From positions 7,004,899-7,068,898 of the forward strand of contig NC_135567.1 in the NCBI RefSeq assembly GCF_964340395.1: a stretch of 64,000 nucleotides of DNA. The letters run 5' to 3'. Below the pieces are notes generated by a model. It had not been told where the DNA came from, searched no databases, and worked only from the letters and a program-made list of their open reading frames with translations. Shown piece by piece: positions 23,391-33,599 of this stretch; position 1 is the stretch's first letter, and each line of letters opens with the position of its first letter. The position numbers and the translations under genes were made by a program. The DNA comes from Glandiceps talaboti. Its lineage: Eukaryota; Hemichordata; Enteropneusta; Spengelidae.

Positions 23391-23399
23391 TAATATACC

Positions 23400-24640
23400 C
23401 AAAATTTATCATGCTGTAGAATATCTAGTTTTATGAGTTTTTGAATTTATTAACTATAGCCAGAAAGAGCGTTTAATGATTGATATTTGTGGTGAGTTTT
23501 GTTAGATTTGAAGCATTTAATGATCCTAACCCTAGCACATACATAAAGTATACAGTGACCTGCATATCAAAATGGGTCCAGAAATTTTCTTTTTTATGAC
23601 ATACACTAGCTCTGAAGAGAGAAACCCTCAGACTACAACAAAAGTGAAACTCATTTTGGATAGATCTTGATGGCGCTATAACATTTTACCAACCCATAGG
23701 TCATAGGTCAAGTATTATGGATAATGGAAGGTTCCAAACAAAAGTGCATTTTTGGACCCATTTTTACGCTTTTCGTGTTTTTGACCATCAAACCTAATGT
23801 TTGTCAGTTCGTACAAAGAAAAGTAGAGTGATTTGAAACATTTTACAATTTTTGCTAGAAGGCGTATTTATCCCTTAATACTTGCTGCAAAAATCTGCTC
23901 TCTTGAGCTATTTTTTCTTTGTTAACCCTAGCACCCCTAGCAAGGGTACCCCCAACCATGAAAAACTGTAGAAATACCACCCTAATTTCAAATTGGTGTA
24001 AAAAGACTAAATGTATATTTTTTTTCTTCAAACAACTTTTTGTAGCTTTAGAATGCCCTAATGTGTAACGTCTATGAGTTTGAACACTAACCCTCTACAT
24101 CTTCATGTACAACCTTACCCTCTCAAAAGGGGGTCCAGAAATGAATTTGGAATATTTTTTTCATGCATAATATATGTTGTTAACCTCCTTAAGACCTTTA
24201 AAATAATACCTCATTTGTCAAAATCGTATCCCATAACCAACTTTTCAAATTTTGAAAACCGGAAAGAATCCAAGGTATGAGGAGGTCTAGTGTATTATGT
24301 ACCCTCACTGTATTTTGGGGGGTAAAAGTTTTTTTTGTTTTACCTTTTTGGTGAGGGTTGGAGTTCGGACCTAGAGAGTTCAAATCCTCTTGGGTATTGT
24401 GTTCTAATGCAATGAGGGTTTCTGGGAAATGACCTTAAGAAAGGTCACTTTTTGTAATTGGTTAATGTTGTACGCAAAACAGTATTCATGGGTTAGGGTT
24501 AAAACGGTTATCCATACCTGAAAGAGCATCAACAGTTATGTATTCTTGCATAAAAAAGGACAAAAAACCAATCATCATAAATATGAGGTCATGACCTGTG
24601 TAAAGGTCACGTACATCATTGACCATATGTCCATAGTTAG
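23400..24640. other. No gene recognised
   Basis: A+T-rich sequence with scattered AGGTCA words and several TAACCCTAGC-like words. Short frames at 24.07-24.38 kb show no supportable feature. Confidence 0.45.
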
Positions 24641-24790
24641 GGGCAGGGTTAGGGTTAGGGTTAGGGTTGGGGGTAGGGTTGGGGTTAGGGTTAGGGTTTG
24701 GGTTACGGTTGGGGTTGGAGTTAGGATTAGCATAGGGGTTAGGGTTGGAGGTTAGGTTTAGGGTTAGGGTTAAGGTTAGGGTTAGGGTAT
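24640..24790 (+). repeat. Short interstitial telomere-like tract
   Basis: Imperfect TTAGGG, TTGGGG and TTAGGTT repeats cover about 150 bases and stop exactly at the left LTR. The Gypsy element therefore inserted at or beside a telomere-like tract. Confidence 0.85.
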
Positions 24791-24791
24791 G

Positions 24792-25385
24792 TGTAACGAA
24801 GTTTGGTAAAAGGCCGTGTACAGTTGCCTTCAACTTCACTTGTTAACTCTTAGATCGAATTACCAAATTCTCAGCACAACACACTCACTAGATATACAGG
24901 CAAGCACGCAGAACTTCTTGAGAAGGAGTTGTGAACTTTATTTAGAGCCAAGACAGCTCTCACCTCAAACCAGTCACAAAACTGAAGTCACAAACTAAAA
25001 AACCCATTCTTATAGCATTCCCATCCAATAATAACACTACTTCCATCCCATTGGCTACAAAGGATCACATGCTCTAAAATTGAATTATGATTGGTCATTA
25101 TTTTTGGGAGAGTTACTAAACATAAGAAAGCTACCCTGGATACAAGGATTGTTTATCCAGGTGTAAAGGATTATCTCTTGTTGAATAGGTGTGAAAATTA
25201 ATATCAAGACTTTCTTTTGATCTCAGAGTTACTTTGTTTTCACAAGTTCAATGTTCCAGGTGAAAGGATTATACTGAATTCCTTCATTAAAGGTCAATAT
25301 GATAGTCACTGAAAATGGTCATCGCCCTTTTACTAGAGGTCAAACTGATAACTCAACAATCGTCATTTCTTTTAACTCTATGACA
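24792..25385 (-). repeat. 3' LTR of the gmr1-like element
   Basis: On the plus strand it starts TGTAACGAAG and ends CTCTATGACA, giving TG...CA termini in both readings. It matches 30923-31515 closely, with a 16-base insertion near its plus-strand right end (about 25354-25369) and scattered substitutions. It begins directly after the telomere-like tract. Confidence 0.93.
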
Positions 25386-25401
25386 CCTCCCTATTTTCCC
25401 T
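25386..25401 (-). promoter_or_regulatory. Polypurine tract (plus-strand primer)
   Basis: On the coding strand AGGGAAAATAGGGAGG directly abuts the LTR start TGTCATAG, the expected position for second-strand priming. Confidence 0.85.
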
Positions 25402-25810
25402 AGAAAAGCTGTGCTTTTCAAAGAAAAAATGCTCACAAGCAATTCCAGTCGTAGTATGTAAAATAACAAGTAGTGCTCTAGGGTAAATAACCCAAATTCT
25501 TTTGAAAGCGTTCTGAAATATCAGTCAGTTCATGTCCGTAGCAAGTACATCCTGAAACCAGAATTGTAGCTCGTTGTTTAAACATGTTGTTCAACTGAAG
25601 GTGATGATCAAGTGTCCATTTCATCAACAATTGTAAGGTCATAGTCTTTAACTCTGAAACAACAAGAGCTTGATGTCCGAGGCATTAGTCCGATGAACAT
25701 ATAATTAGTGGGATAGCAGGTGAATCACAATGAAGTATGACAACAAATTTGACGTGTGTGTACAATATTAAGCAACTACAATATATGTACTCTAAAAAAA
25801 TATATAAAAA

Positions 25811-25880
<70 letters not shown>

Positions 25881-25985
25881 CTAATGCCTATGTGCAATGT
25901 TATCTACTTTCTTAAAAATTGTGGTCTCAACTAAATACTCTTATTACATAAGTATATCATGTCGAATTTAGAACTGAAGTAGTTC
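25402..25985 (-). other. Untranslated region between RNase H and 3' LTR, with (CA)n
   Basis: Non-coding part of the element. A (CA)n run of about 33 units lies at 25812-25877. Confidence 0.7.
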
Positions 25986-25990
25986 AGAAT

Positions 25991-26413
25991 TTACAATCTT
26001 GACAAAGCGTCAGCATTCTGATTATTGGCTCCAGGTCTATGTTTAATTTGAAACGTATATAGTTGTAACTCTAATGACCACCTAAGCAGGCGATTATTGG
26101 TAGATTTGACTCTCTCCAACCATTGTAATGGCTGATGGTCAGTCAGGATGGTGAACTGTGTATCATAGAGGTACACATGTAGCTTCTTAAGTGCCCATAC
26201 TATGGCAAGACATTCTTTTTCTACAATTGGATAAACTTCTTCTCTGGGTAGAAGTTTTCTACTTAAATACATGACTGGGTGCTCTTCCCCTGATTCACCA
26301 ATTTGGCTCAGGACTGCACCAATGCCCCTATTGGACGCATCTGTTTGAAGAATAAATTCCCTGTTGAAATCAGGGCTTGTCAGAACAGGTTCAGTCATCA
26401 ACAACTCTTTCAA
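25991..26413 (-). CDS. RNase H domain of the gmr1-like pol, separated by a stop and frameshift
   Basis: About 140 residues. It contains LQTDASNRGIGAVLSQ (first catalytic Asp), the EKECLAIVWALKKL helix, LTDHQPLQWL and the terminal NADALSRL, the usual Gypsy RNase H landmarks. It would degrade the RNA of the RNA-DNA hybrid. The stop at 25991 closes pol. Upstream, the frame continues back past its first ATG to an in-frame TAG (about 26443) and on through a [13 protein letters not shown] connection segment, so this is a broken part of the same polyprotein. Confidence 0.9.
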   Translation of the reverse strand: MKELLMTEPVLTSPDFNREFILQTDASNRGIGAVLSQIGESGEEHPVMYLSRKLLPREEVYPIVEKECLAIVWALKKLHVYLYDTQFTILTDHQPLQWLERVKSTNNRLLRWSLELQLYTFQIKHRPGANNQNADALSRL

Positions 26414-26560
26414 GATGTTGAATGCACTTTCGCATTTCTCATTCTAAACTACACATTTTGGATTTACTTTCTTTGTCAAGCCTGTCAAAGGACTTGCTAC
26501 ACTAGAAAAGTTAGGAATGAATTTTCTGTAATATCCAGCCAAACCAAGGAAGCAAATCAA
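26414..26560 (-). pseudogene. RT-RNase H connection with frameshift and stop
   Basis: After the last RT codons, which end in TGA near 26557, the expected connection ([19 protein letters not shown]) continues in another frame, so one indel lies near 26560. Further on the frame meets TAG at about 26443. Both lesions block production of a full pol. Confidence 0.8.
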
Positions 26561-28341
26561 CGTACATCTTTCTTTGTGATAGGTCTTGGAAAGTTGTTGA
26601 TAGCCGCGACCTTTTCTGGGTCTGCTTCTACTTTCCCATTACCAACAATGTGACTAAAAAGTTTGGCCTTTGACATCCCAATAAAACACTTATCAGGCCT
26701 TAATGTTAGATAAGCATCTCGAACTTTATCTAAAACAGCCCTAAGTTCTACAAGATGATCATCCCATGGTTTGCTGTGTATACTCATGTCATCAAAGTAA
26801 GCTTTTGCAAATGATTCACACCCTGTCAACAGTTTGTCCATAAGACGCATAAATGTTGCAGGTGCATTCTGCATTCCAAACGGCATTACTGTGTATTCAA
26901 AGATCCCCCATGGTGTACTAAAGGCTGACTTTGCCCTAGCATCCTTATCTAAGGGTATTTGCCAATATCCCTTTGTTAAGTCTAGAGTACTTATATATTT
27001 TGCTTGCCCAACCTGATCTAAGATCTCATCAATTCGAGGCATTGGGTATGGATCAAACTGTGTTATCCCATTTAACTTTCGGTAATCTGTGCAAAAACGC
27101 ATAGACCCATCTTTCTTTGGAACTAACACTATAGGTGATGCCCAAGGACTTTGTGAAGGTTGAACGATACCAGCTTCTATCATCTTATCTAGTTCCTGTT
27201 TAACAATGTCCTTAGTTGCAAGTGGTAGCCGATAGGGTTTCTGATAAATTGGAATCTCACTATTGATTATTACTCTATGCTCAATCAAATCCGTTTTGCC
27301 AGGAACGTCTGAAAAGATATCCTGATACTCGACTAACAAATCCACTGCTTCCTGCCTTTGCTGTTCACTTAGATCACTACATATAGTAACTTGCTCCCAA
27401 CCTTGAGTTTGAACTAACTGTGGTTTAAAGTTAATATCTCCTGCACAAACTACATCCTCACTAGACTGAACTAGTTCAGTTAATAAGCATTCTTTGCGTT
27501 CAACCCATAACTTTAACAAATTAACATGAAATGTGAGAAGTCTTTTACGCTTAATTCCTACATCTATCTCATAGTTTACTTCATTTAATCTTCTTGTTAC
27601 TGTGTATGGCCCATGCCAACTAGCTTCCAATTTACCACTACTTGTGGGTAAGAGGAGGACTTTATCCCCTACATTAAATGAACGTTGTCGTGCAGCTTGA
27701 TCATACCAAGTCTTTTGAATTTCCTGTGCCTCTACCAAATTATTATTTGCAAGTTCCATCATACTCTTCATACGGTCTCGCATTTCAACTATGTATGAAA
27801 CAACAGAAGGAGATTCCCCCAATTCCCCAGTGTAAATCTCCTTAGCTATAGAAAGAGGGCCTCTAACTGGTCTCCCATATAAAAGCTCAAAAGGTGAAAA
27901 TCCTGTTGATTGCTGTGGTACTTCTCGATAAGCGAAAAGTAGATAAGGTATATACTGATCCCATGTTAAAGGTTCCTCCCTAGCATACTTTCGAAGCATC
28001 TGTCTAAATGTGCCATTAAATCTCTCTACTAACCCATTACTCCCCTTTGAATAGGCCGTACATTTCAAATGAGATATCTTCAATTCCTGACACAGTTGTT
28101 TAGTTAAAATTGACATAAAGTTGGTACCCTGATCAGTGATAATTTCTTCTGGTATTCCTACCCTTGAAAATACTGTAATTAGCTGATCCACAATAGTTTT
28201 GGTTTCTTGATTCTTGATTGGAATGGCTTCAGGAAATCTAGTTGAATAGTCACAAATGACAAGCAAGTACCGATTTCCAGCCTTAGCGCGGGGGTAAGGG
28301 ACCCAATATGTCACATCCAATTCTCTTGAACGGAATATCAA
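26557..28341 (-). CDS. Integrase core and C-terminus followed by reverse transcriptase (gmr1-like pol)
   Basis: The 594-codon frame begins inside the integrase core. TDQGTN (Asp about 70) and GLVERFNG (Glu about 106) form the D-35-E pair. A GPY/F module ([11 protein letters not shown], about 241-251) closes integrase. The RT follows: [20 protein letters not shown] (about 398-417), [10 protein letters not shown] (catalytic Asp about 454), [14 protein letters not shown] and AYFDDMS (catalytic YFDD about 515-518). Integrase and RT in this order in one frame define the gmr1-like layout. The first integrase Asp lies in the overlapping upstream frame. Confidence 0.93.
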   Translation of the reverse strand: MIFRSRELDVTYWVPYPRAKAGNRYLLVICDYSTRFPEAIPIKNQETKTIVDQLITVFSRVGIPEEIITDQGTNFMSILTKQLCQELKISHLKCTAYSKGSNGLVERFNGTFRQMLRKYAREEPLTWDQYIPYLLFAYREVPQQSTGFSPFELLYGRPVRGPLSIAKEIYTGELGESPSVVSYIVEMRDRMKSMMELANNNLVEAQEIQKTWYDQAARQRSFNVGDKVLLLPTSSGKLEASWHGPYTVTRRLNEVNYEIDVGIKRKRLLTFHVNLLKLWVERKECLLTELVQSSEDVVCAGDINFKPQLVQTQGWEQVTICSDLSEQQRQEAVDLLVEYQDIFSDVPGKTDLIEHRVIINSEIPIYQKPYRLPLATKDIVKQELDKMIEAGIVQPSQSPWASPIVLVPKKDGSMRFCTDYRKLNGITQFDPYPMPRIDEILDQVGQAKYISTLDLTKGYWQIPLDKDARAKSAFSTPWGIFEYTVMPFGMQNAPATFMRLMDKLLTGCESFAKAYFDDMSIHSKPWDDHLVELRAVLDKVRDAYLTLRPDKCFIGMSKAKLFSHIVGNGKVEADPEKVAAINNFPRPITKKDVR

Positions 28342-29758
28342 TAGTTGGTAAAGGTATCAAGGGAGCCCTATTAGCAAAACGGGAGCGAGCTGTCTTCTGA
28401 CAATCGGGACAAGATTTACAATACTGACTTATATCTGAAAAGATACCCGGCCAGTTAAAATTCTGTAAGACCCAGTCCTTCGTCTTTTCAGTACCAAGGT
28501 GCCCAGCTAAGGGAATATCATGAGCCAATTCCAGAATAGCTAATCTACATGATTTAGGCACAACTATTTGTTCAAAAATTTTGTCCTGTTTATAACGTGA
28601 ACTCCATTTCCGGTATAACAATCCATTTCGTTTGAAGAAACATGACCTTGAACTGTCTATTTCATCACCTTCAACTACTCTGTCTCGTATGCCAGAAAGG
28701 GTTCGATCTTCTTCTTGTAATTTGATCAATACCTTAGGATCTGTGGGCAGACCATTGACCTCACTTACATTACTATCATGATTACCTAATGTTTCATCTC
28801 CAAGGCAGGCACTGCCATGGTTTGCAACATTAATATCATTATCCCTCACTGTACTATCAATGTTATTGTTTCTAGTCTCTTTGTTCTCCCCACTCACTGT
28901 ATTATCAATGTAATCGCTACTAATCTCCTTACTCTTAATTCCTGAATTCCTAACATCAACAAGTTCTTCTTTTTCCTCCTGTTCCAATTTCTTTTGTTGC
29001 TTCCTAGTTACAATTAAAGCTTCTCCAAATTCATGCTTACTTTTATGTTTCATAACTGAGATTGAATTTTCCCAGGCCAGCCCGATCTCGTTTCCGAGCA
29101 GAACATCTTTATCCAAATTCTCATGGACTCCTGCATCAATATAGCCAGAGAAATAACTGCATTTCACATATATACGGGCCACAGGCAAATCCTGACTACT
29201 GTAAACCCCATTGATTCGTACAATTCGCCCTGTATATGACTCAGGGGACACTAATCGTTTGCTAACTAGTGTATGCGAACATCCTATGTCCCTTAAAATC
29301 AATGCCCTTCGCCCATCCACACTACCAATTGATTCATACATGTTTCCAGGAACTTTATCGTGATAGTCACGACATCTGTAGGCTACTTTGGCAGGTGTAT
29401 TATGGCAATCAGCTGCTTTGTGACCACATTTGTTACATTTATAACAGCTCCCATTAAATTTTGAGGCACTATTTCGGACAACATTGGTGCCACCTGTTGA
29501 TCTAACTCCCTGATCATGCTTACTGTTAGGATAGTTACTATCCTGTGATCTAGAAGGGTTATACTTAGAGTCAGATGATGGCCTTTTTCCACCTCTATTA
29601 ATTATATATTCATCTGCTAATTCAGTTACTGCCTTAATTGAGTTAGGCTGTCTGTCTTTGATCCACAGACATAATTCTTTGGGTAAAACATTATATATTT
29701 GTTCCCTTATCACTAACTCAGCCAAATTATATTTTGTCTGTACCTTCTCCATTTCCAA
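28283..29758 (-). CDS. gag C-terminus, protease and integrase zinc-binding domain
   Basis: 491 codons. Residues about 15-55 (REQIYNVLPKELCLWIKD) resemble the SCAN/capsid C-terminal dimerisation fold; SCAN is known to derive from Gag of this group. A CX2CX4HX4C zinc knuckle is at C105, C108, H113 and C118. The protease motif reads LRDIGCSHTLV (about 155-165), with Ile where D-T/S-G is normal, probably inactivating. An H/H...CX2C integrase zinc-binding domain (LAHDIPLAGHLG then CKSCPDCQK) lies near the end, followed by the start of the core (CDILGPLP). The frame then runs out at 28283, where the core continues in the next frame. A long acidic low-complexity linker separates protease and integrase. 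Confidence 0.9.
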   Translation of the reverse strand: MEMEKVQTKYNLAELVIREQIYNVLPKELCLWIKDRQPNSIKAVTELADEYIINRGGKRPSSDSKYNPSRSQDSNYPNSKHDQGVRSTGGTNVVRNSASKFNGSCYKCNKCGHKAADCHNTPAKVAYRCRDYHDKVPGNMYESIGSVDGRRALILRDIGCSHTLVSKRLVSPESYTGRIVRINGVYSSQDLPVARIYVKCSYFSGYIDAGVHENLDKDVLLGNEIGLAWENSISVMKHKSKHEFGEALIVTRKQQKKLEQEEKEELVDVRNSGIKSKEISSDYIDNTVSGENKETRNNNIDSTVRDNDINVANHGSACLGDETLGNHDSNVSEVNGLPTDPKVLIKLQEEDRTLSGIRDRVVEGDEIDSSRSCFFKRNGLLYRKWSSRYKQDKIFEQIVVPKSCRLAILELAHDIPLAGHLGTEKTKDWVLQNFNWPGIFSDISQYCKSCPDCQKTARSRFANRAPLIPLPTIDIPFKRIGCDILGPLPPR

Positions 29759-29803
29759 CCACCTATCAAATAGATTATTTAACTTAGTACCCCATTCTGT
29801 ATA

Positions 29804-30166
29804 TTATTCTTGCTGCTTAGGATAAGAACTGCGAAATTTCATTCTGTAAATCTCCCCATTCAACTCATACCGTTTGAAAATTGCTTCTTTCAATTTTCGG
29901 TAATTTTTAAAATGCTCTTCAGGCAGTGCAATATAAGCCTCCCTTGCTTTACCTGTCAAAGAGGATGCTAGCCTTACCACCCAGGAACTTTCATCCCAAT
30001 TACTCGTTTGTGCAATTTGCTCAAATGTACGTAAATAAACATCAATGTCGTCATTTGCTGTAAGTTGTGGAACCTTAATACTGGTTTCCACCTGTGTATT
30101 TACATTAGAGCCACTGTTAGTCTGAGACCCTCGTTCAAATGCCCTCCTATCTCTTTCTAATGCCAT
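29804..30166 (-). CDS. gag middle part (capsid-like), ended by a nonsense codon
   Basis: About 120 residues with SIKVPQLTANDDIDVYLRTF and GKAREAYIALPEEHFKNYRK, a capsid-type helical region of Gypsy Gag. TAA at 29804-29806 is in the same frame as the downstream 28283-29758 frame, so a single nonsense change splits gag here. The first ATG of this frame lies at the edge of the inverted LTR fragment, so it is probably not the original start. Confidence 0.85.
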   Translation of the reverse strand: MALERDRRAFERGSQTNSGSNVNTQVETSIKVPQLTANDDIDVYLRTFEQIAQTSNWDESSWVVRLASSLTGKAREAYIALPEEHFKNYRKLKEAIFKRYELNGEIYRMKFRSSYPKQQE

Positions 30167-30225
30167 AGATTTAAAAGAAATATTGAGTTATCAGTTTGAC
30201 CTCTAGTTAAAGGGCGATGACCATT
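30161..30225 (+). repeat. 65-bp inverted copy of the LTR terminus inserted in gag
   Basis: Read on the plus strand, 30161-30225 matches the reverse complement of 31451-31515, the outer end of the right LTR, at 63 of 65 positions. The two gag frames on either side are in different phases, and the upstream one stops inside this segment. It resembles the right LTR more than the left, which has a 16-base insertion in this stretch. Confidence 0.9.
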
Positions 30226-30458
30226 TTATCCATCTCTAATCTTTCATTCTTTTCTATCTCTCTTCTTCGAATTTCTAATTCAAGCATTTTCACTTCTTTT
30301 TCTTTTTCTAATTCAAGCTTTTTCAATTCTAACTGAAAATACTGATCAGCACTTAATTGAGGCATGGTTTCACTAACTTCTAGATTAGGTAAAGTGTTGT
30401 CTACATTTCCATCCGTAGACAATGTCTCTACTGCATCATCACTATTGGATTCTGTCAC
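30207..30458 (-). CDS. gag N-terminal part (acidic plus coiled coil), truncated by the insertion
   Basis: 83 codons. An acidic start (TESNSDDAVETLSTDGN) is followed by a charged helix (QLELKKLELEKEKEVKMLEL) typical of coiled-coil Gag N-termini. The last five codons and the stop belong to the inverted LTR fragment. Confidence 0.8.
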   Translation of the reverse strand: MTESNSDDAVETLSTDGNVDNTLPNLEVSETMPQLSADQYFQLELKKLELEKEKEVKMLELEIRRREIEKNERLEMDKMVIAL

Positions 30459-30904
30459 TTCACCATCTCAACACCATGTTGAGAACTATCAAAATTAATT
30501 ACAAGCAAACTTAACAATAACAACACAAAAAAAATACACACGTCAAACTGTTATCAAACAACTTTGTGATCACTCACCACACCAGGTTCACTGTCGCGGT
30601 TTGCTTCTGTTGACTCCTGTGTCTTCCTCCCCTGCTGTCAGCCCGAAAAAAAACTGTGCCGATGACTCAATCTTCTGGTTCACTGCCGATGATTCTTGGA
30701 TTTCTTCTCTCCTGCCAAGAATTCCTATGTTTCTTCTCACCACTTCGTCTTCTGGGACCAGAACTGCAATCTGACGACGATTCAGTATCCTCTGGTCTTT
30801 TCCGTCACCAATTTTACTTCCCTGTTCTGCTTTCCTTGTTGCCCAAAGTGCTGTTGCTTTTTCACCACTTCTGGTTAGATGACTTAGGTGCATATAGCTT
30901 GACG
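30459..30904 (-). other. 5' leader of the gmr1-like element
   Basis: Sequence between primer-binding site and gag. A 111-codon frame overlaps the primer-binding site, but its composition shows no Gag-like feature, so I do not call it a gene. Confidence 0.6.
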
Positions 30905-30922
30905 ATCCCACCGCTGCCACCA
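30905..30922 (-). promoter_or_regulatory. Primer-binding site
   Basis: On the coding strand TGGTGGCAGCGGTGGGAT starts immediately after the 5' LTR end (CGTTACA). It resembles the complement of a tRNA 3' end starting TGG, most like tRNA-Leu, with mismatches; the tRNA identity is inference. Confidence 0.8.
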
Positions 30923-31515
30923 TGTAACGAAGATTAGTATACGGCCGTGTATAGTTGCCTTCAACTTCACTTGTTAACTCTTTGATCGAATTACCAAAGT
31001 CTCAGCACAACACACTCACTAGATATACAGGCAAGCACGCAGAACTTCTTGAGAAGGAGTTGTGAACTTTATTTAGAGCCAAGACAGCTCTCACCTCAAA
31101 CCAGTCACAAAACTGAAGTCACAAACTAAAAAACCCATTCTTATAGCATTCCCCATCCCATAATAACACTACTTCCATCCCATTGGCTACAAAGGATCAC
31201 ATGCTCTAAAATTGAATTATGATTGGTCATTATTTTTGGAAGAGTTACTAAACATAAGAAAGCTACCCTGGATACAAAGATTGTTTATCCAGGTGTAAAG
31301 ATCTCTTGTATCTCTTGCTGAATAGGTGTGAAAATTAATATCAAGACTTTCTTTTGAACTCAGAGTTACTTTGTTTTCACAAGGTCAGTGTTCCAGGTGA
31401 AAGGATTATACTGAATTCCTTCATTAAAGGTCAAAATGATAGTCACTGACAATGGTCATCGCCCTTTAACTAGAGGTCAAACTGATAACTCAATATTTCT
31501 TTTAACTCTATGACA
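30923..31515 (-). repeat. 5' LTR of the gmr1-like element
   Basis: It matches 24792-25385, with the same termini TGTAACGAAG and TATGACA on the plus strand. Differences are visible in several places, so the insertion is not very recent. Confidence 0.93.
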
Positions 31516-31860
31516 GACATAGAGATCAAGTCACAGCCCCCCTTGATAGTCAAATACTTGTGCCCTCCCATTTGTATCCACACTCATTGTTCACAACCCT
31601 CCCCTATTTCTACCAAGTCATCCACCCCAACCGTAAATTCCGACTGTAGCCAACATATGAATGTTTCTTATTTACATGACTGTAATATACTAGATTACTG
31701 TCCTAAAACGACTACTTCTTTACTTAACCAACTTCTCACGTATGCAACAACACTTCACATAGACGTTAGGCCTAAAAAAAATTGTGTGGTTCCAATTACG
31801 CTCAATTTTAGAATAGGTGGGGTAGGTATATTTTTTAATATATTTTATTATATTTTACTT

Positions 31861-32145
31861 TTACATGTCTTGTTCAGGTAGTTCTGTTTCCATTGTTTTC
31901 CAAGTTGTCTCTGTTATTTGTTTCTTACCATCATATGTACAGCCATTACAGATTGGAAGAATAGTTTTATATTGTCTTTTTAAGGTGGTGTCAGTTTTCG
32001 CATCTACTATTTCTAGCGACTTTTTTTTTCTCGAATATGTAAAACAAAAATTAGGTTCGCCTGTAAAACACAAGGTGGGGTCGGGTAACCGGAACCGCAT
32101 ATTGTTTACTAGGCCATACCAGATAACCTGTAAGCTGAAAAGCAA
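31861..32145 (-). CDS. Possible exon of an unrecognised Cys-containing protein
   Basis: A minus-strand frame of about 94 codons is preceded by an acceptor-like stretch (CAGCTTACAG) and contains CFTGEPNFCFTYSRKKKS and ILPICNGCTYDGKK. Regular cysteines and a defined stop hint at a terminal exon, but there is no partner exon or known family. A plus-strand frame covers the same DNA, so chance is possible. Confidence 0.2.
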   Translation of the reverse strand: MLFSLQVIWYGLVNNMRFRLPDPTLCFTGEPNFCFTYSRKKKSLEIVDAKTDTTLKRQYKTILPICNGCTYDGKKQITETTWKTMETELPEQDM

Positions 32146-32380
32146 CAGTTTTTACTACGTTCACTATCTACCGTTAGAGACAACGAAAGCGAAGCCACGT
32201 TTCACGGCTAGTATCCTGTGTGTTTTTCCATCCAATAGTAAAACACTCATTTTCGGGTACACAAATAACGATTCTAGGAAAACTGCCCCCCCCCCCCCCC
32301 GACAACTGCCCCCGAAGGACAACTGACCCAGAAGGACAACTGCCCCCCCCCCGGACTACTGCCCCTGAACGAAAAAAAAG

Positions 32381-32600
32381 CTGCCGTAATTTGCATACAT
32401 TATATTCACTACATTCACATGTTTTACTCTATTGTTATCTGTGATAATTGTTATGTCATTCATAAAAGTTGGCATGATGATTTAACTTACTGCTGCAATT
32501 TGCATACATTATATTCACTACATTCACATGTTTTACTCTATTGTTATCTGTGATAATTGTTATGCCATTCATAAAAGTTGGCATGATGATTTAACTTACT
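32381..32600 (+). repeat. 109-bp tandem duplication
   Basis: Two copies starting TGCCGTAATTTGCATACATT and TGCTGCAATTTGCATACATT, nearly identical throughout. Confidence 0.93.
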
Positions 32601-33117
32601 AATTCACATAATTTTCTGGAACATTCTTCTCCTCTTTTTAACCAGTTAACAATTCTCGACGTGTTTAAGTTACACAAGTATTTAGTAGGTGTTTTTGTTT
32701 ACGACTTAAAACACAATAATTTACCACACTCTATAACCCATTATTGCACGCTGTTGAATTATGAATACAATACACGACAGAAGGTTCAGGGCAATTTATG
32801 TATTCCTCCAGTGAAGACATCAGTTGAACAACAATCAATATCATAGACAGGTGCAACTACATGGAACGACATCAAATACAATATCAGGAAGGAACCAACA
32901 CGACATAGTTTCAAGTGCTTACTTAAAATGGATTTACTAAAAGAATATATAGCATAGTTGGCATTCTTTACCGAACTTTCTTCTCATCACTTGTAAAATG
33001 ACTGGGATGAGGATGGGGGTTGAGGGGGGGGGGGGTGTTTAACTATTGACCATTAATGTGAGGGGTCAGACTTGATTAGCAAAGCTATTTTCTGACTCCC
33101 ATTACCTGTATAAATTT

Positions 33118-33119
33118 TG

Positions 33120-33207
<88 letters not shown>
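33118..33207 (+). repeat. (TA)n microsatellite
   Basis: About 45 TA units with one phase break. A short (AATC)n run follows at 33251-33275. Confidence 0.95.
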
Positions 33208-33209
<2 letters not shown>

Positions 33210-33599
33210 TTTTCAAGTGATCTGAAATTATTTCTTGTACATGTAATAAAAATCAATCAATCAATCAATCAATTTATTTATACTCACATTTGCACGTTTT
33301 ACTCTATTGCCATCTGTGATAATTGTTACGACAATTATAAAAGTCGGCATGTTGCTTTAACTTACCACCGCAATTCATCTGTAATACTAGCTTTTATTTC
33401 GTTCGGGGGGCAGTTGTCCTTCGGGGGCAGTTGTCCGGGTGGCAATTGTCCAGGGGATGTTGTCCTTCGGGCAATTGTCCGGGGGGCAGTTGTCCTTCGG
33501 GCGCAGTTGTCCGGGGGGCAATTGTCTGGGGGGGGGGGGGGCAGTTGTCCTGTTAGCCAAATAACCGTTTCAAAAGGAAAACCTAACAAAATTACCATT

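Larger units (their letters stand above)
24792..31515 (-). mobile_element. gmr1-like Ty3/Gypsy LTR retrotransposon, full-length but mutated
   Basis: Two ~594-bp LTRs bound about 5.5 kb of internal sequence read on the minus strand. The order is primer-binding site, gag (coiled coil, SCAN/capsid-like segment, zinc knuckle), protease, integrase, reverse transcriptase, RNase H, polypurine tract. Integrase before RT is the order of Ty1/Copia, yet the RT is of Gypsy type. That combination is the established hallmark of gmr1-like elements of deuterostomes. Damage: an inverted LTR fragment and a nonsense codon in gag, a changed protease motif, a frameshift in integrase, and a frameshift plus stop between RT and RNase H. 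No matching target-site duplication was seen (GTATG left, GACAT right). Confidence 0.93.
32280..33560. mobile_element. Foldback-like element with GGGCAGTTGTCC-type ends
   Basis: The left side (32280-32372) has repeated GGACAACTGCCCCC-like words. The right side (33402-33555) has at least seven inverted GGGGGCAGTTGTCCTTCGG-like words. Between them are a 109-bp tandem duplication (32381-32600), a (TA)n run and a further diverged copy of the 109-bp unit near 33280-33380. The proline-rich frames at the ends are translations of these words. Exact ends and duplication were not found. Confidence 0.55.

Noticed and set aside
30588-30923. 111-codon minus-strand frame in the Gypsy leader
   Set aside because: It starts in the primer-binding site and has no Gag-like features.
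31865-32326. 153-codon plus-strand frame
   Set aside because: Its end is a translation of the GGACAACTGCCC-type repeat words and its start shows no gene-like signal.
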